Assembly (NCBI GenBank): GCA_020310875.1
Contig: CM035431.1
Location: forward strand, 18,827,767-18,891,766
Length of the DNA stretch: 64,000 nt
From: Ceratopteris richardii
Taxonomy: Eukaryota; Streptophyta; Polypodiopsida; Polypodiales; Pteridaceae
Reading direction: 5' to 3'
Shown here: in pieces, positions 42,400 through 53,910 of the stretch
How positions within the stretch are numbered: the first letter of the stretch is position 1
Layout of the letters: each line of letters opens with the position of its first letter
Made by a program: the position numbers and the translations under genes
The notes under the pieces: model-generated
The model's input: the letters and a program-made list of their open reading frames with translations, nothing else
Databases searched by the model: none
Told to the model about the DNA's origin: nothing

Positions 42400-43640
42400 A
42401 CTGGAGTGAACCCTTAGTGACGTACTTGAGGACGAAAACATTCCCTCAAGGAATGACTTTAGCGCGACAACGAAGTCTAGAGCAGGAAGCTCAGGACTAT
42501 TCACTTATTGGCAATAATCTATACAAAAGAGGAAGAGACGGATGCCTAAGATAATGTGTTCATGAAAGCGATTATCTGAGCATACTAGAGACTGCACACC
42601 AAGGTGTTGCAGGAGGTCACTTTGGACCCGATAGGATAATCAAAGCCATCCTCTTTGCAGGATTATGGTGGCCCACTCTTCACATGGATGCACATACCTA
42701 TGTAAAGAGATGTGATGTGTGCCAAAGAACTCAATTTCCTACTCGCAGAGATGAAATGCCATTGAAACCCATGATGGGCCGACGTGCATTTTCTAAGTGG
42801 GGTATAGACTTTGTAGGACCCATTAACCCCCTTGCAAAAGGTACACATACGGAATACATTATTGTTGCGACATATTATCTTACCAAATGGGTAGAGGCAA
42901 AAGCCACAAAAAAGAATGATGCACACATGACTGCAAAATTCTTATTTGAAAATGTGTTTACAAGATATGGATTGCCTATAGAGTTAGTGAGCGATCGAGG
43001 AACTCACTTTCTAAAACAAGTCATTGAATATTTGTTACAGGATTTTATGGTGATTCACAAGAAATCCACACCATATCATCCTCAGGCCAATGGTCAAGCT
43101 GAAAGCACTAACAAGATTTTATGTAATGTACTGACGAAACTCGTGAACAGCAAACGTTCAGATTGGGACAAACAGTTACACCACGCTGTTTGGGCATATC
43201 GAGTGGCCTACAAGACCGTACGCAATGCAAATCCCTTTCAGATGGCTTTTGGTCAGAATGCTGTGCTTCCTTTGGACTTCTTGATACCGACCCTTAAGGT
43301 TGCACAAGAACATCAGTGGACTGGCCATGAATTATGAGCAAGAATAATGGACTTGGAAAGATTAGGAGAAACCAGGCTGAAAGCAGCAGCAGGAATATAC
43401 GCAGCAAAGAAGTGACAAAAAGCATATTTTGATGCACATGTGAAAGATAAAGGCTTGAAAGAAGGAGATTTAGTTCTAGTATATACTTTGAAACGCACGC
43501 ACGGAAGTTAGAAAATCAAGGTTATGGACCTATGATCATTAACAGACTCTCGACAAGTAGAGCAGTACAATTAGCCACCTTAGAAGGAGACATAATGCCT
43601 AATTACATCAGTGGCTATAGAGTCAAGTTATATCAGGAAA
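42400..43640 (+). pseudogene. int: Gy-B integrase
   Basis: The regular H2C2 finger lies at 42597-42722. The core has W-G-I-D-F-V-G-P near 42800-42825, V-S-D-R-G-T-H-F near 42987-43011 and the A-N-G-Q-A-E-S-T-N-K stretch near 43085-43115. A 217-codon open stretch (42684-43337) covers it. The C-terminal part follows with G-D-L-V-L-V near 43465 and the L-E-G-D-I-M-P-N-Y-I-S-G stretch near 43580-43615. Its sequence is closely similar to Gy-A. Confidence 0.9.
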
Positions 43641-44575
43641 CTCTTACTGAGGATATTCTTAGACAACTCACGTTGGCAAAGAAGCGTAAGGAGGAAGAAA
43701 ATAGAATACGAGCTAAAGCTCAGGCAGAAGCTATAGAATGCATTAAGCGCATGAAGTTAAGAAGACAAGGACTAGGGAGAGAACAATAAAACCATGTGGA
43801 AACATCACCCAGATACACCATGGCCATGTGTCAAGTAAAGTCAACCACTCATCCTAGCATAGTGGACAGGAGACCATTCATTACAGTTAGGCTAGAGCAC
43901 GGCAACCCTTGCCAAGAGCTCAGGGCTTTAATTGATTCAGGTGCTGCGACTAGTGCGATTAGATGGTCCCACTATAAGGATTTAGCAATAGAAATGCGGC
44001 CAATTGAGGCATACCTCATAGGGCTAGGAGGCATGGAAACCCTTTGCATGGGTGAGGTGGACCTTCCTATCCTCATAAACAAAGTGACTATGACCACAAA
44101 GCTACTAGTGTGCCATGACGACGACCTGATAGAACCCCTAATCCTTGGCCAAGGTTGGCTATACGATCACTTAGTGGACCTAAATCTTAGACAAGGCTCT
44201 TTGCACATTGGAACCTTAGATCAGAAGCGAGTGATACTGCTTGACTTCCCTAATGGCATCCCGACTGAGGTTTATAGCCCTAGACCCTATGAAATGCATG
44301 CAACGGAAGACAGGAGGATCTTTGGTAAGATCAGTCACATTACGTCTACACCAACCCATGCGGGCTTGGCGATGGACAATTGTCAATCAGAAGGACGTCA
44401 GGAGATTTTCCCTTGGGCTTCCTGCAAACTAGAAGGGGTAACCACCCAACATATGGGTCAGGAGGGTTACATCAGCGGACAAATGGACACTGTCACCTGC
44501 GGTGCCCATCCTTCCACACTTACTACGGACCGGCCTAGATTAAAAGTACAAAATGGAGCACTTCCTAATGGGTAG
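43641..44575 (+). CDS. Gy-B second aspartic protease domain (PR2)
   Basis: The basic helical segment (K-K-R-K-E-E-E, 43675-43790) is followed by a 259-codon open stretch from 43796. The protease-like domain lies at about 43870-44200, with A-L-I-D-S-G-A-A-T at 43925-43951 and L-I-L-G-Q near 44140-44155. Its organisation is the same as in Gy-A and Gy-C. The following 120 residues are low complexity. Confidence 0.82.
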
Positions 44576-45230
44576 GTTTCGCAAGTGTTTGACCTCCCTT
44601 CTTTTCCAAAGCAGAGTGTCCATCCGACCTCTCAACCTCAACCACAAAAGAGTCAATCACGACGAAGGAACCCAGACCGACGACAATATCAAACGACACA
44701 AAGAGGAAAGCAGTATCAGTATCACAAAGCAAGCGGCACGAGACAGATATGGGTGCCAAAAGGACAGAAACCACCGACAAGTTTCAACAATGCACACAAT
44801 GACAAGAAGAAGTTTTAACAAAAGCAGAGACAGTATCCAAAGTCTTCTGAACATTCTTCTACGACAACAAACATTCGACAAATTTGGATTGCCAAGAAGT
44901 ACCTAACGAACCGACCCACATCCATGCAGATTTGGGTACCCAAACAGTGTATTATAGCTCAACCCTCAAGCCTTGTAATATACACCCCTCAGAAATCTCT
45001 TCAACCCTCAATCCCACCACGTCTGATCTCAACTTTTGTCCCTCCGCACCGACCTATCACCCAATCACAAACTCTTAGGAAGTGGATACCGAAACGTATC
45101 CAAAAGTCTTCTCCTAACCCTTTGTCTAACATAACTACCACCCCGACTAATCTACAACCTTGTAATAACTCATTCATGAGTGAACCTTGTATAAATCCAC
45201 ACACTATAACCCAACATCACCTGTAATAAC
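44576..45230 (+). pseudogene. Gy-B W-motif repeat region
   Basis: Basic, Gln/Pro/Ser-rich coding traces with the motif R-Q-I-W-V-P-K at 44741-44761, R-Q-I-W-I-A-K near 44877-44897, M-Q-I-W-V-P-K near 44923-44943 and R-K-W-I-P-K near 45078-45095. It has the same order and spacing as in Gy-A. Unknown function. Confidence 0.6.
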
Positions 45231-45409
45231 ATCTCATCAAAGAAACTGCATGCAATATCTGAAAACATATAGGTGTCTAGAGACCTGCAGTAGTTATGCA
45301 AGAAGCATTGCATCAATCACATCACAACACTTGGCTACACGGGTTACACATCGGCTATGGAAAGAGATTGCGGTCTCACCTTAATGGGATCAGAATTAGC
45401 ACGTCAATC

Positions 45410-46570
45410 ATCATGCAAACCAAAGAAGGACCATCTAAAGCTGGAACGAGTATACCCAGGGCTACTATTAGTGATTTACTCGCTTAGTCCCATCCGACGG
45501 CTCCACCGCCAGAATTTCAAGGTTTCCCAAGACCGATGCCTATTGACGATCCTCCTAGAAGGTATACTGAGAAGATTCATCATAATTCTCACTGGTTTCA
45601 AGGGCTAGCAGGACCCTTGGCGGATGCTGAGTTTCTATTTGAGGCTAATTTGACTTTTGATGATCGTACCTGGGGCAAATATCCGTTTCTCTCAAGAGAG
45701 TTCGAAGGGCTACACAACACACAAGACTTAACACATGTTTGGGCAAGAGCCGGCTTCACAGAGTATTCTAGTGACCCTTTGCCTAAACCTGACTTCTACA
45801 GATGCTATTACTTAATCACCACTTTGATAGCTTCAGAGAATAAGGACCTGCCCGAAACTTTTATTTTGCCATCTTTAGTGAACGATCCACCATATAAAAG
45901 ATTTTATCTTTCTAAAGATCTGATTTGCGCTGCCATCAAGATTCATGGAACCCACACGCCCACAGAGCGAGAAAGGTTAGTTCTAGGCCCTATGAAACGT
46001 GGGGATGTTACAAAGTGGGAAGAGGTTTCGGCGATCACACCTGAGCTTTCAAAACCACTGCGGATATGTATGCAGCATTTTGCTTTCCCCGCCTAGGACA
46101 GATTCACAATGCCTCACAAACGAATATGGTTTGGTTTGTATTTATCTTGTATTGGACGACAAAGATGAAGGCGATGACGAAGCCAGCCAGGGCCCTCACG
46201 AATCCCAAGAGCATGGACAAACAGACGAACAAGGACAACAAACCGACACCCAAGGTGACACGAGCACACACGAAGAAGAAACCTTCGAAGCAGTAGCTTA
46301 TACACTCGCCATCAAAAAGTTATACCGTACTATGGAAAAGGTTTGGGCGCATAAGAAGTTGACTGACGAATAGAGCCAAACACTTATAGAACAGGAACTT
46401 GTCTCTGGTGGGTTCGAAGAAGTATACATCAGAGGTTTCAGAGAGCTTGTCAAATCAATTGGACCCATTGAAGCCTTAAGATATTTGCAGAGAAAATGGC
46501 TACCGCAGTATGATCCTCGCAGAATCCGCCTACTAACCAAACCAGGTGAATACTTTCGGGTACCCACCGA
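45410..46570 (+). pseudogene. Gy-B 3' region, first coding block
   Basis: Homologue of the 7740-9535 block of Gy-A. It has a conserved globular part at 45536-46096 with the same W-G-K-Y and F-Y-L-S-K-D-L motifs, then an acidic Gln/Glu/Thr-rich stretch at 46150-46375 and a short conserved segment (R-K-W-L-P-Q-Y-D-P-R-R-I-R) near 46490-46535. The part between is shorter than in Gy-A. No known family is assigned with confidence. Confidence 0.55.
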
Positions 46571-48130
46571 CAGTCAATCTTCAGAATAGGCCAAGGAAGC
46601 ACGTCTCGTCCCTGAAAGCTCATTGGCAGAGGACACCATTATCGTCGACTCCCCACCCCATACTACCGCTGTACATACCACCACAGTCGTCGAAGTACCG
46701 ACTACCCCAATCGCTCCTCCATCAACTCCCATCCATCCAGTCTCCCCCATACACCCTCCTTCTCCCAGAACAACATCCTCCCTCTCCGGCGGAGTAGCAG
46801 AAGTTGTCTTTACGCCCATTCATCCCACAATTCCCGCACCCACTCAACCTAGTCTCCCCCCTAACACATCCACCTTTCTATCCAACCCATTTCTCCATCC
46901 ATCTTTTCCATCCTTCCCCACATCTCCAAGACCCCTTTTCCCATTCCCACCTCCATTAACCTTCTCCCCAGTCTCACCTCCTCGACCCACCGTAACCCCT
47001 CTTTCCCCTTTCCACCAAGCCTTCCAAGACAACCCCTCTGTAAATTATTCTTCGACCTTTGTAAATCCTGTATTTACACCCACACACTTACCCACGATCC
47101 CACTATTCACAGTCACCGCATTCGACACCACATCCAACGATATGGATATATCACCCCCCACTGCACCTCCACTCACTTCATTTGTGGCACCACAATATTT
47201 AAGCACACCATAATTTTCCACAATCACCACAGCATCCACTTTCCTACCCCCATTCCCCGTTCCCTTTGCGTCTACACCCACTGCATCTTCACTTAGCACA
47301 CCATTAATATTATCACCCACCATAGACACAACATTTCAACAGATGTTCACGTGTATGACGCAAGTAAGAGATGAGTTCACATATCTTGGAAATAATTATC
47401 AGCAGCTGCAGAGGACAACCAACGACTTACAGTCGCAGCTTAATTCATTGTCGATTGAGAATGCCTCATTGAATACTCAATACCAAGAATTACGTGAGGC
47501 ATACCACAAACTGGAAGTAGAAAGTGAAGAGAAAGCCAAAGAGGCCACTGCTGATCTTGACAATTTGTTAAGGGCCCAGACAGTTCGCAATGCGACGCTT
47601 ACACGGAACATGGGCTTACTCAGAAGACACCTAGCAGCAACAAAGGAAGAGAACCAGCAGCTACAGGAGTAGAACAGAGAAAATTTAGAAGCTGCTCTCG
47701 ATCATCCAGACCAACCATTAAGTCCTAGCCGGTTCAAAGCAGTGCCCTCCGAATCAATGAAAATGTTGCTCGATGATCACATCAGATTGCTCGATGAATA
47801 CGATCGAATGAACGAAGAATATCAGAAGCTAAAAGATGATCATAAGCTACTCCAGCTCAGAGCACCTGCAACACAAGGACTCCCAACTCCTGCGGACCCA
47901 TCTCCTGACATCCTAGAGGAACTCAACGCATTACGGGCCCAGGTATCTACTCTTGAATCGTGGATAGCTATATATGAAGCACCACCAAGGCCAGATTCCC
48001 TACCAGAGCTCCCAGCTGATGAAGAAAATGTAACTATTCTGGTGGAGGAAACCTTTGAAGAAGCCTATGAGCCACAACCCATCCCAGGCGGACGAGTCAC
48101 GGCCGAAGGCCAGACGACTTACGAACTTCC
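46571..48130 (+). pseudogene. Gy-B 3' region, proline-rich and coiled-coil block
   Basis: A Pro/Ser/Thr-rich stretch (46623-47213) is followed by heptad-rich sequence (47343-48000) with long runs of Leu, Glu, Gln and Asn. It matches the 9621-11186 frame of Gy-A closely. No membrane helix, signal peptide or enzyme motif is seen. Confidence 0.6.
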
Positions 48131-49190
48131 TACTCCTACATGGATGAAGACAATTGAAGAGCTTGGAACAACCCACTCAGCACGAGTAGAGGTGCAGTTG
48201 CACGCAATGGCAATGATTGAGGAAAGAATTCTACAATCGCCCTACTTTGCTCATTTGGCCCTGCGCAGATACATATCAGGGCATGAGTTACAGTACAAAC
48301 CGTATTTCATGTTGATGGCAGAATATCAGTTAGCCATAGAGAAAGAAACAAGCAAGAAACCATCTCACGCTACTCAATTTGAACCTGAGGATTTGCCGCT
48401 GGATGCGCAGCAAGGCGAGATCTATCAACCAGATTGGCGTAAAGATCTTTTACAAGAATATCTTGAGATGATGAGTACTTGGGTTAAGGCACCTTTACAT
48501 TTAAAATACAACCCATGTTGGGGACCAGTGCCACGTCGCCGTTCCTGGAAGGCATTTGCGATTAAGATACAAAACAACAAGCAATGCTAGGATTGGCTAA
48601 ATTACCCATACTTCACGCCACCTATAGGACCACCCACAATTGAATACATGATGGCCACGATTCGCCACTGGATCCCTCGCTTGAAACACATGGACGATAT
48701 AGAAACGCACATGACTGTCAAGATATTTGACATGATGCAGATGGTTTTTAAAGTCTTCAGACACGTCAAGGCACCCCATGTAAACACCCCGGGCTTCGAG
48801 CATGGCAATCTAGATCTTGCATATGATATGAGTACAACGCCATGGCTACGGGTGTGTTATGCCTAGCATTGCAGAATTAAATACCTACCGGCGTGCTACA
48901 AGCAGACCCTGGAAGAAATGTTCACAACCGGTTTCTGGGAATACCATTCAGAAGTGTTCATCAACAGGCCAACCCACTTATTCCAGCTATTTGCCTATGA
49001 ACAGATGATATATTCCATGCACTATCGACTCCCACCACCTGATGAACCGGAACCAATTGATTGGGAGAAACTCGAGGTAGATTTGGCCCGAAGCATTCGC
49101 ATATCAGAACACACCCTCGCTCAGGAACTACTACAGAACTACATCCGACAGACCGCACAACAAGGTTCTGTCGAGGACGACAGAAGCGAG
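48131..49190 (+). pseudogene. Gy-B 3' region, C-terminal block
   Basis: Conserved aromatic-rich block matching Gy-A 11187-12174 and Gy-A2. It starts at the W-M-K-T-I-E-E-L segment near 48140 and ends shortly before the polypurine tract. No family recognised. Confidence 0.6.
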
Positions 49191-49201
49191 AGGGAGGGGG
49201 G
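49188..49201 (+). promoter_or_regulatory. Gy-B polypurine tract
   Basis: GAGAGGGAGGGGGG directly before the right LTR. Confidence 0.88.
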
Positions 49202-49860
49202 TGTTGGCAGCAGCCAGAGGCATAGAAGACACGAAAGCATGTAAAGACAGAGCAGGGAGCCAGCCGAATCAATTTTTCAAAGATTTATGTTTCATAAATA
49301 TTCTTCAAAACCTCCAACAGTGATTTTCATCACTATTGTTACATATGTAACATAGAAAAACCCTTTTTGTAATCCATAGCTCCATTTTGTGCAAGCCGAG
49401 GAGTCCTCGAGCTTGAGGAGCTTAGGTAGAATGAGCATACCAATTTTGGTTATTTTTAGACACCGTTTACCCTCTCAAATAGCGCATATGACCTATTTTT
49501 TAACTATGCCGGTCACTAGATGTGAAACCGGTCAAAACTAGTCTAGAATCTATAAAAAGAGCTAGAGAGCTCATTTTTGAGGTTACTTGGTGTTAGCTTG
49601 TTTGAGTAGAGAAGAGCTTAGAGCTATTTTGAGCTTGTAAGAGTGTTCTTGAGTAATAGAGTTGATTTCTCACCTTCCATTGTGTCTTGCTTGTCTCTTC
49701 GTAGTGTGTGTGTATGTGTGTGTGCATCTCTATGCTTCTCACCTTCACTCTCACTTCATCTCACATTCACGATCTTCATATCACTCCTATCTCTTCCGCG
49801 GATTGACATTAAGGAGGTGGAGCTTCTTAACGTGGCTCTCACCATTGTGCTAGAGCAACA
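49202..49860 (+). repeat. Gy-B 3' LTR
   Basis: 659 bp, same length and ends as the 5' LTR, about 96.5 percent identical by hand comparison. Followed by the CTCAA target duplication. Confidence 0.95.
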
Positions 49861-49865
49861 CTCAA
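49861..49865 (+). repeat. Right target-site duplication of Gy-B (CTCAA)
   Basis: CTCAA directly after the final CAACA of the right LTR, matching 35622-35626. Confidence 0.9.
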
Positions 49866-51980
49866 TCCAACTTGGACTATAATTTACTACTCGCTCGACC
49901 TTGGGTTAAGCAAACTAGTGTTTTGCAAGACTTGTCTTCACACGAACTCATCTTTAAATGTAGCCACCATAAATATGTGATTCCTGTAGATGCCATGAAA
50001 CCCTGTGAGACTCATGCATGGCCCTATGTAGCGGAACTTGTGCATATGGTAGATGGCTTGTCTGACAATGAGGAGGAAGCCTTTCTGATTGCGAACCAGG
50101 ATTTGCTCTCCCAAGGAATGGTAGATCTCCAACAAGTGCTAGACCAATGGTCTTCAATGGCCTGTACAACACAACCACTTGTGGTTGATGCTGATAATTA
50201 GACTGAGGAACTCGTAGAACCTATGGATATTAAAAATCTATTCCAATATGAAGATGATCCCTCTAGAGCAGAGTAATTTTATGTGTCAGAAGACCAGCTA
50301 GTAACTTGCCACCTAGGTTATGAAGCTAATCCATGACTGGCTAAAATCAAAGTTGTTCTCACTCCTGCTTTTCTGGAGGAGCTCCTCAACTTATTAAAAG
50401 AATCTGCTGATGTCTTTGCTTGGGACTATAGACATGAAGGGCTTAGATCCTCGATTTTGGTGAACCTCCACTTGGGGTAGATGACTCTTCTCCCGCTATT
50501 TATACAACTACAACTCTAAGTGCACAACAGGAAGCTTTACCCATTGCTGATTCCCACTACGATACTTTAATGATTTTTCTCACTACTAGGTGTCCATCGA
50601 GTTCGGTATCTAACATGGCTTGTCATAAATTAGCAATCTATTTTCAATGTTTTTGCGTTATCATTGGCCAACTATATTATGCACTCTTTCGGGGTCCTAC
50701 TCAAAACACTCATGAAGTTCATTCAGTGATTACTATGGCTCATTATCTCCTACCCAGTGGCCATTTTTCTACACACTTTACCTATCGAAAAATCCTGCAA
50801 AGTGTCTTGTGGTTGCCTACGATGCAACGAGATATTTATGCTTATGTAAAGCAATGTGATGCCTGTTAGCATACTTGACAACCTTTGCATCATCACCATT
50901 TTCCTCTCCAACTAGTTCTTCCTTTGGAACCCTTACAAAAATGGGGGTTAAATTTTATTGGACCCATCACCCTGCTTGCTATTTCCACTAACAATAGATA
51001 TATTCTCACTTGTACTGATTATGCTATGCGCTGGTCAGAGGCGTGGGCAGTCCGCTCTACAACAGCTCAAGTTGTCACTAAATGTCTAACTCATGATATT
51101 TTTCCTAGGTTTACGTTACCTCTAGAAATCATTTCAGATCGCGGCACACAATTTGCCAACACTCTTATACATTGCTTAACTCAGACCTTTAATATTATTC
51201 ATAAATTTAGTACGCCTTATTAGCCCTGTGCCAATGGATTGGCTAAAAGTACAAATAAAACCTTACTCACGATGCTCAAGAAGATTATTACAGACTAATC
51301 TGAACAGGGGGATTAGCTGCTCCCTTCTATTCTTTGGGCATATCGGACCACTTATAAAGTTTCCACATGGTATACACTGTTTGAATTAGCTTATGGTCTA
51401 GAGGCTATTACTCCAATGGAACTGGTCGTACCCAATTTACAAGTGGTTATTGACAAGAAGTTGTTGCAAGCTGATTCTTTATCTACACGCCTTGATGCTT
51501 TGCATTCTCTTGATGAACAAAGATTGGATTAAATTTTTTTGGTGCTACAAGAAGTTCAGATTCATAATGCCAAGACTCATGATCGTTTTCTGAGAACCCT
51601 TGTTTTTGATGTGGGATAGTTAGTCTTATTCTATAATTCTAAGTCTCACTAGGTTGAGGAAAATTTAAACTTTGATGGTTTGGCCCCTACTAGATTTAGA
51701 TGAAACTGGGTCCGGCAACTTTCCAATTAGAAACGTTGATCGGAGTCTAGATTCAAAATCTGGTCAATGGCTCCAAGTTGCATCCTTTTTGTCCACCTTC
51801 TGCATCCACCTTAATCATCTCGTCACCCATGTCCACACGAGTTTGCATGATGATTATGCAAATCACCTTGATGTTTGTTCATCACTTCATTTTCCCTTCC
51901 ATGTCACAATGCTACATCGCTCATTGCTTGTTTTAAACTCCCTATCCAACATATGGATATTTCTCACTTTGTGAATGTGC
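49866..51980 (+). pseudogene. int: Gy-D right part: protease end, RT start, integrase
   Basis: Protease box near 49885-49910. A 109-codon open stretch (49872-50201) has no further family match. An E-S-A-D-V-F-A-W-D-Y motif near 50400-50435 marks the N-terminus of RT. An integrase finger with C-D-A-C follows near 50710-50870, and then a core with L-N-F-I-G-P near 50950, I-S-D-R-G-T-Q-F near 51130-51155 and the S-T-N-K motif near 51250. Weak coding traces continue to about 51980. Fossil. Confidence 0.8.
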
Positions 51981-52201
51981 TCTTGTGAATTTGTATTGTG
52001 TTTCCTACTTGTGTGCTATGTTGCTATCGCCTACGATGAAAGTCCTTGATCCCTTTGAACCCCTGAGGATAGTCATGATGGATGACATGCAAACATTCCT
52101 GCAGCCTTGTCGTCTTGGTACTTTTTGCCTCCTGTAATGGGATGCAATGTCAGCTCATCCTGCTGTAGACAACATTATTAGGAACATTGCTTTCAAACCA
52201 A
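51981..52201. other. Short stretch without recognised genes between Gy-D and Co-4
   Basis: About 220 bp with no match to either neighbour that I can see. It could hold the lost 3' end of either one. Confidence 0.4.
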
Positions 52202-52720
52202 CTAATGGTGTTCACTGGACCGTTGACAAGCTTCACATAACTCATGTAGTCCAATGCTATTAAATTTTGGAAGACCTCTTACCACTTCATGTTTGCTCAT
52301 GTCCTTCAACTTTGGAATGTTGATGTGTCCTATTCTTTTGTGCCATAAGTCTAGCTTTGAAATCTTCTTTTTTCCACATTGAATGTACATGACCTTTCCA
52401 TGTGGATGTTGGACGTCCAAAGTGAACATCCTTCCTTCTCTTCTACCTTGAGAAATGACCTTGAAGCCTTCCTTTGGATTCTTTATGAAGCACCCATTCT
52501 CATTGAATATGACATGATAACCCTTCTCTACCATTTGTCCTACTGAGATCAAGTTCTTTGAAATTGTAGGAACATGAAGGACATTAGATTATACCTTTGC
52601 TCTGCTTGTATCTCCAATATGTTCAATCATGTGTTGAGTATCATCACCTATTTCAACAAATCCTTTTTCACTTTGTACCTATAGATTAGTGAACAAACTT
52701 CCTTGGCATGACATATGGTT
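52202..52720 (-). pseudogene. pro: Co-4 protease and GAG-pre-integrase
   Basis: The minus strand has the protease active-site region near 52715, the L-I-S-V-G-Q-M motif near 52550-52530 and a W-H-K-R-I-G-H-I-N GAG-pre-integrase motif near 52340-52310, with C-E-A-C near 52225. This is the usual copia order. Confidence 0.85.
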
Positions 52721-53106
52721 ACTACAACCTGAATCAATGTACCATTTTTTGTCATCTTCACAAGAGATTCTATACTCATGTCTCATTGCAAGTAGTGTCT
52801 CCTTGCTTCCTTCACTTGAGGTGCTTGCATAGCTGTTTTGGTTCCTTTGATTACCTCCATTTGGTCTTCATTCTTCAGCCAACAATCACTATCATAGTTT
52901 CCTACTTTACCACAATGATAGCATCTTATACCTTTATGAGAATTGTAGGAGCCTCGACCTCTTCCTCTACTTCTACCTCGACCTCTTCCTTGTGTGTTGG
53001 CATTTGATGAATCCTTTTTGTCTTCCCAATTGTCTTGATTGTATTTGGAGTTGTTGTGACATCTTCCTTTTCCTCTTGAGCCTCCTCTTGAGTTCCTTCC
53101 TTTACC
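52720..53106 (-). pseudogene. Co-4 nucleocapsid region
   Basis: The minus strand shows an Arg/Gly/Gln-rich stretch and a CCHC-type zinc knuckle (C-Y-H-C-G-K-V-G-N-Y-D-S-D-C) near 52925-52885, followed by a short spacer to the protease. RNA-binding part of gag. Confidence 0.7.
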
Positions 53107-53748
53107 TCAACCTGCATATAACATTTGGTTGTGGCTATCCTTTCCTTTGGGGCTACCAAAGCTAAGCTCTTTTGTGACAAGATGAGAGATCAATTGTTCA
53201 AAACTTGGATATGCATCTTTCAAGTTGATGGAAGTTATAAAAGGCTTCCATCTTTCATCTTCTCTCAATCCATTGAGAGTATAACACACAAGATCTTCTT
53301 CTTCAACCGTTGTGGCAATAGAAGCTAAAATGTCACTTAGCTCCTTAATCTTCAAAGTATATCCAGATATGGATTGACTCGGACTTTTCTTGATCGTGTC
53401 CAATTCATTCTTGAGTTGAAGTTTCCTAGCTTTGATATTTGTTGAATACATCCTTTCAAGAGCTTCCCACACATCCTTAGCTTTGTCTAAATGTTGAATA
53501 TGCCCTACCATGGCATTAGTAATGACTTGTGAAATGAGGAACATGAATCTCCTATTCCTCTCTTTCCATTCTTTTGCTTGCCTCCTTTGGACTTTGGTGG
53601 TCATAGCTTGATTGATTTGAGGTTGAGCATCATCGCCGCTTACAATAACCCTTAAGGCTTTGCCCATTAGGTAGTTGGTCATTCTAAACTTCCACATGGG
53701 ATAGTTATCCTTATCTAATTTCTCTACTTGTTGACCCAAGTCAACCAT
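53107..53748 (-). CDS. gag: Co-4 gag (UBN2-like)
   Basis: 213-codon open stretch. It begins M-V-D-L with L-D-K-D-N-Y-P-M-W-K at residues 11-20, has a W-K-E-R-N-R and an A-M-V-G-H segment, V-W-E-A-L-E-R-M-Y near residue 91, L-Q-L-K-N-E-L near 108 and Y-T-L-K-I-K-E near 128. This is the normal copia gag layout of about the expected length for the first part. Start chosen at the first Met before the D-K-D-N-Y motif. Product: particle-forming structural protein. Confidence 0.9.
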   Translation of the reverse strand: MVDLGQQVEKLDKDNYPMWKFRMTNYLMGKALRVIVSGDDAQPQINQAMTTKVQRRQAKEWKERNRRFMFLISQVITNAMVGHIQHLDKAKDVWEALERMYSTNIKARKLQLKNELDTIKKSPSQSISGYTLKIKELSDILASIATTVEEEDLVCYTLNGLREDERWKPFITSINLKDAYPSFEQLISHLVTKELSFGSPKGKDSHNQMLYAG

Positions 53749-53894
53749 TGAAGACTATCAAAAACTTTGAGAGTTACCTCGAATAGTTATATTGTCCTTT
53801 GCTCTTGCATTTTTGAAGCTCTCCCTTGTTTTGTAGCTCCTCTTTTGCTTTCCTTTAACCCCAGCTCTGTTGATGAAGCTTCAGCACCAAGTTT

Positions 53895-53906
53895 GCTCTG
53901 ATACCA
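53895..53906 (-). promoter_or_regulatory. Co-4 primer-binding site for initiator tRNA-Met
   Basis: Minus-strand TGGTATCAGAGC, the copia consensus complementary to the 3' end of tRNA-iMet, placed 4 bases from the LTR edge. Confidence 0.9.
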
Positions 53907-53910
53907 ACTA

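Larger units (their letters stand above)
35627..49860 (+). mobile_element. Gy-B: Ty3/gypsy element with both LTRs and target-site duplication
   Basis: 14.2 kb. LTRs at 35627-36285 and 49202-49860 are both 659 bp. A tRNA-Asp primer site follows the left LTR and a polypurine tract precedes the right one. Both outer flanks read CTCAA, a 5-bp target-site duplication. Parts seen: long leader with a palindrome array, gag, PR1, extra H2C2, integrase, PR2, W-motif region and the long 3' coding region. RT and RNase H parts were not seen. A hand comparison of the LTRs gives about 23 mismatches, 3.5 percent: about 1-2 million years with fast angiosperm rates, several times more with slow gymnosperm or fern rates. 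Broken in several places. Confidence 0.95.
33506..51980 (+). mobile_element. Gy-D: old Ty3/gypsy element, split by the insertion of Gy-B
   Basis: Left part 33506-35626 (candidate LTR, primer site, gag, start of PR), interrupted by Gy-B, and right part 49866-51980 (end of PR, N-terminal RT stretch, integrase). It differs from the Gy-A family in having a D-G-G type protease motif, a CX2CX4HX4C zinc knuckle and a different integrase. Much of RT and RNase H was not recognised. No 3' LTR was found. Broken in many places and older than Gy-B, which sits inside it. Confidence 0.8.
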
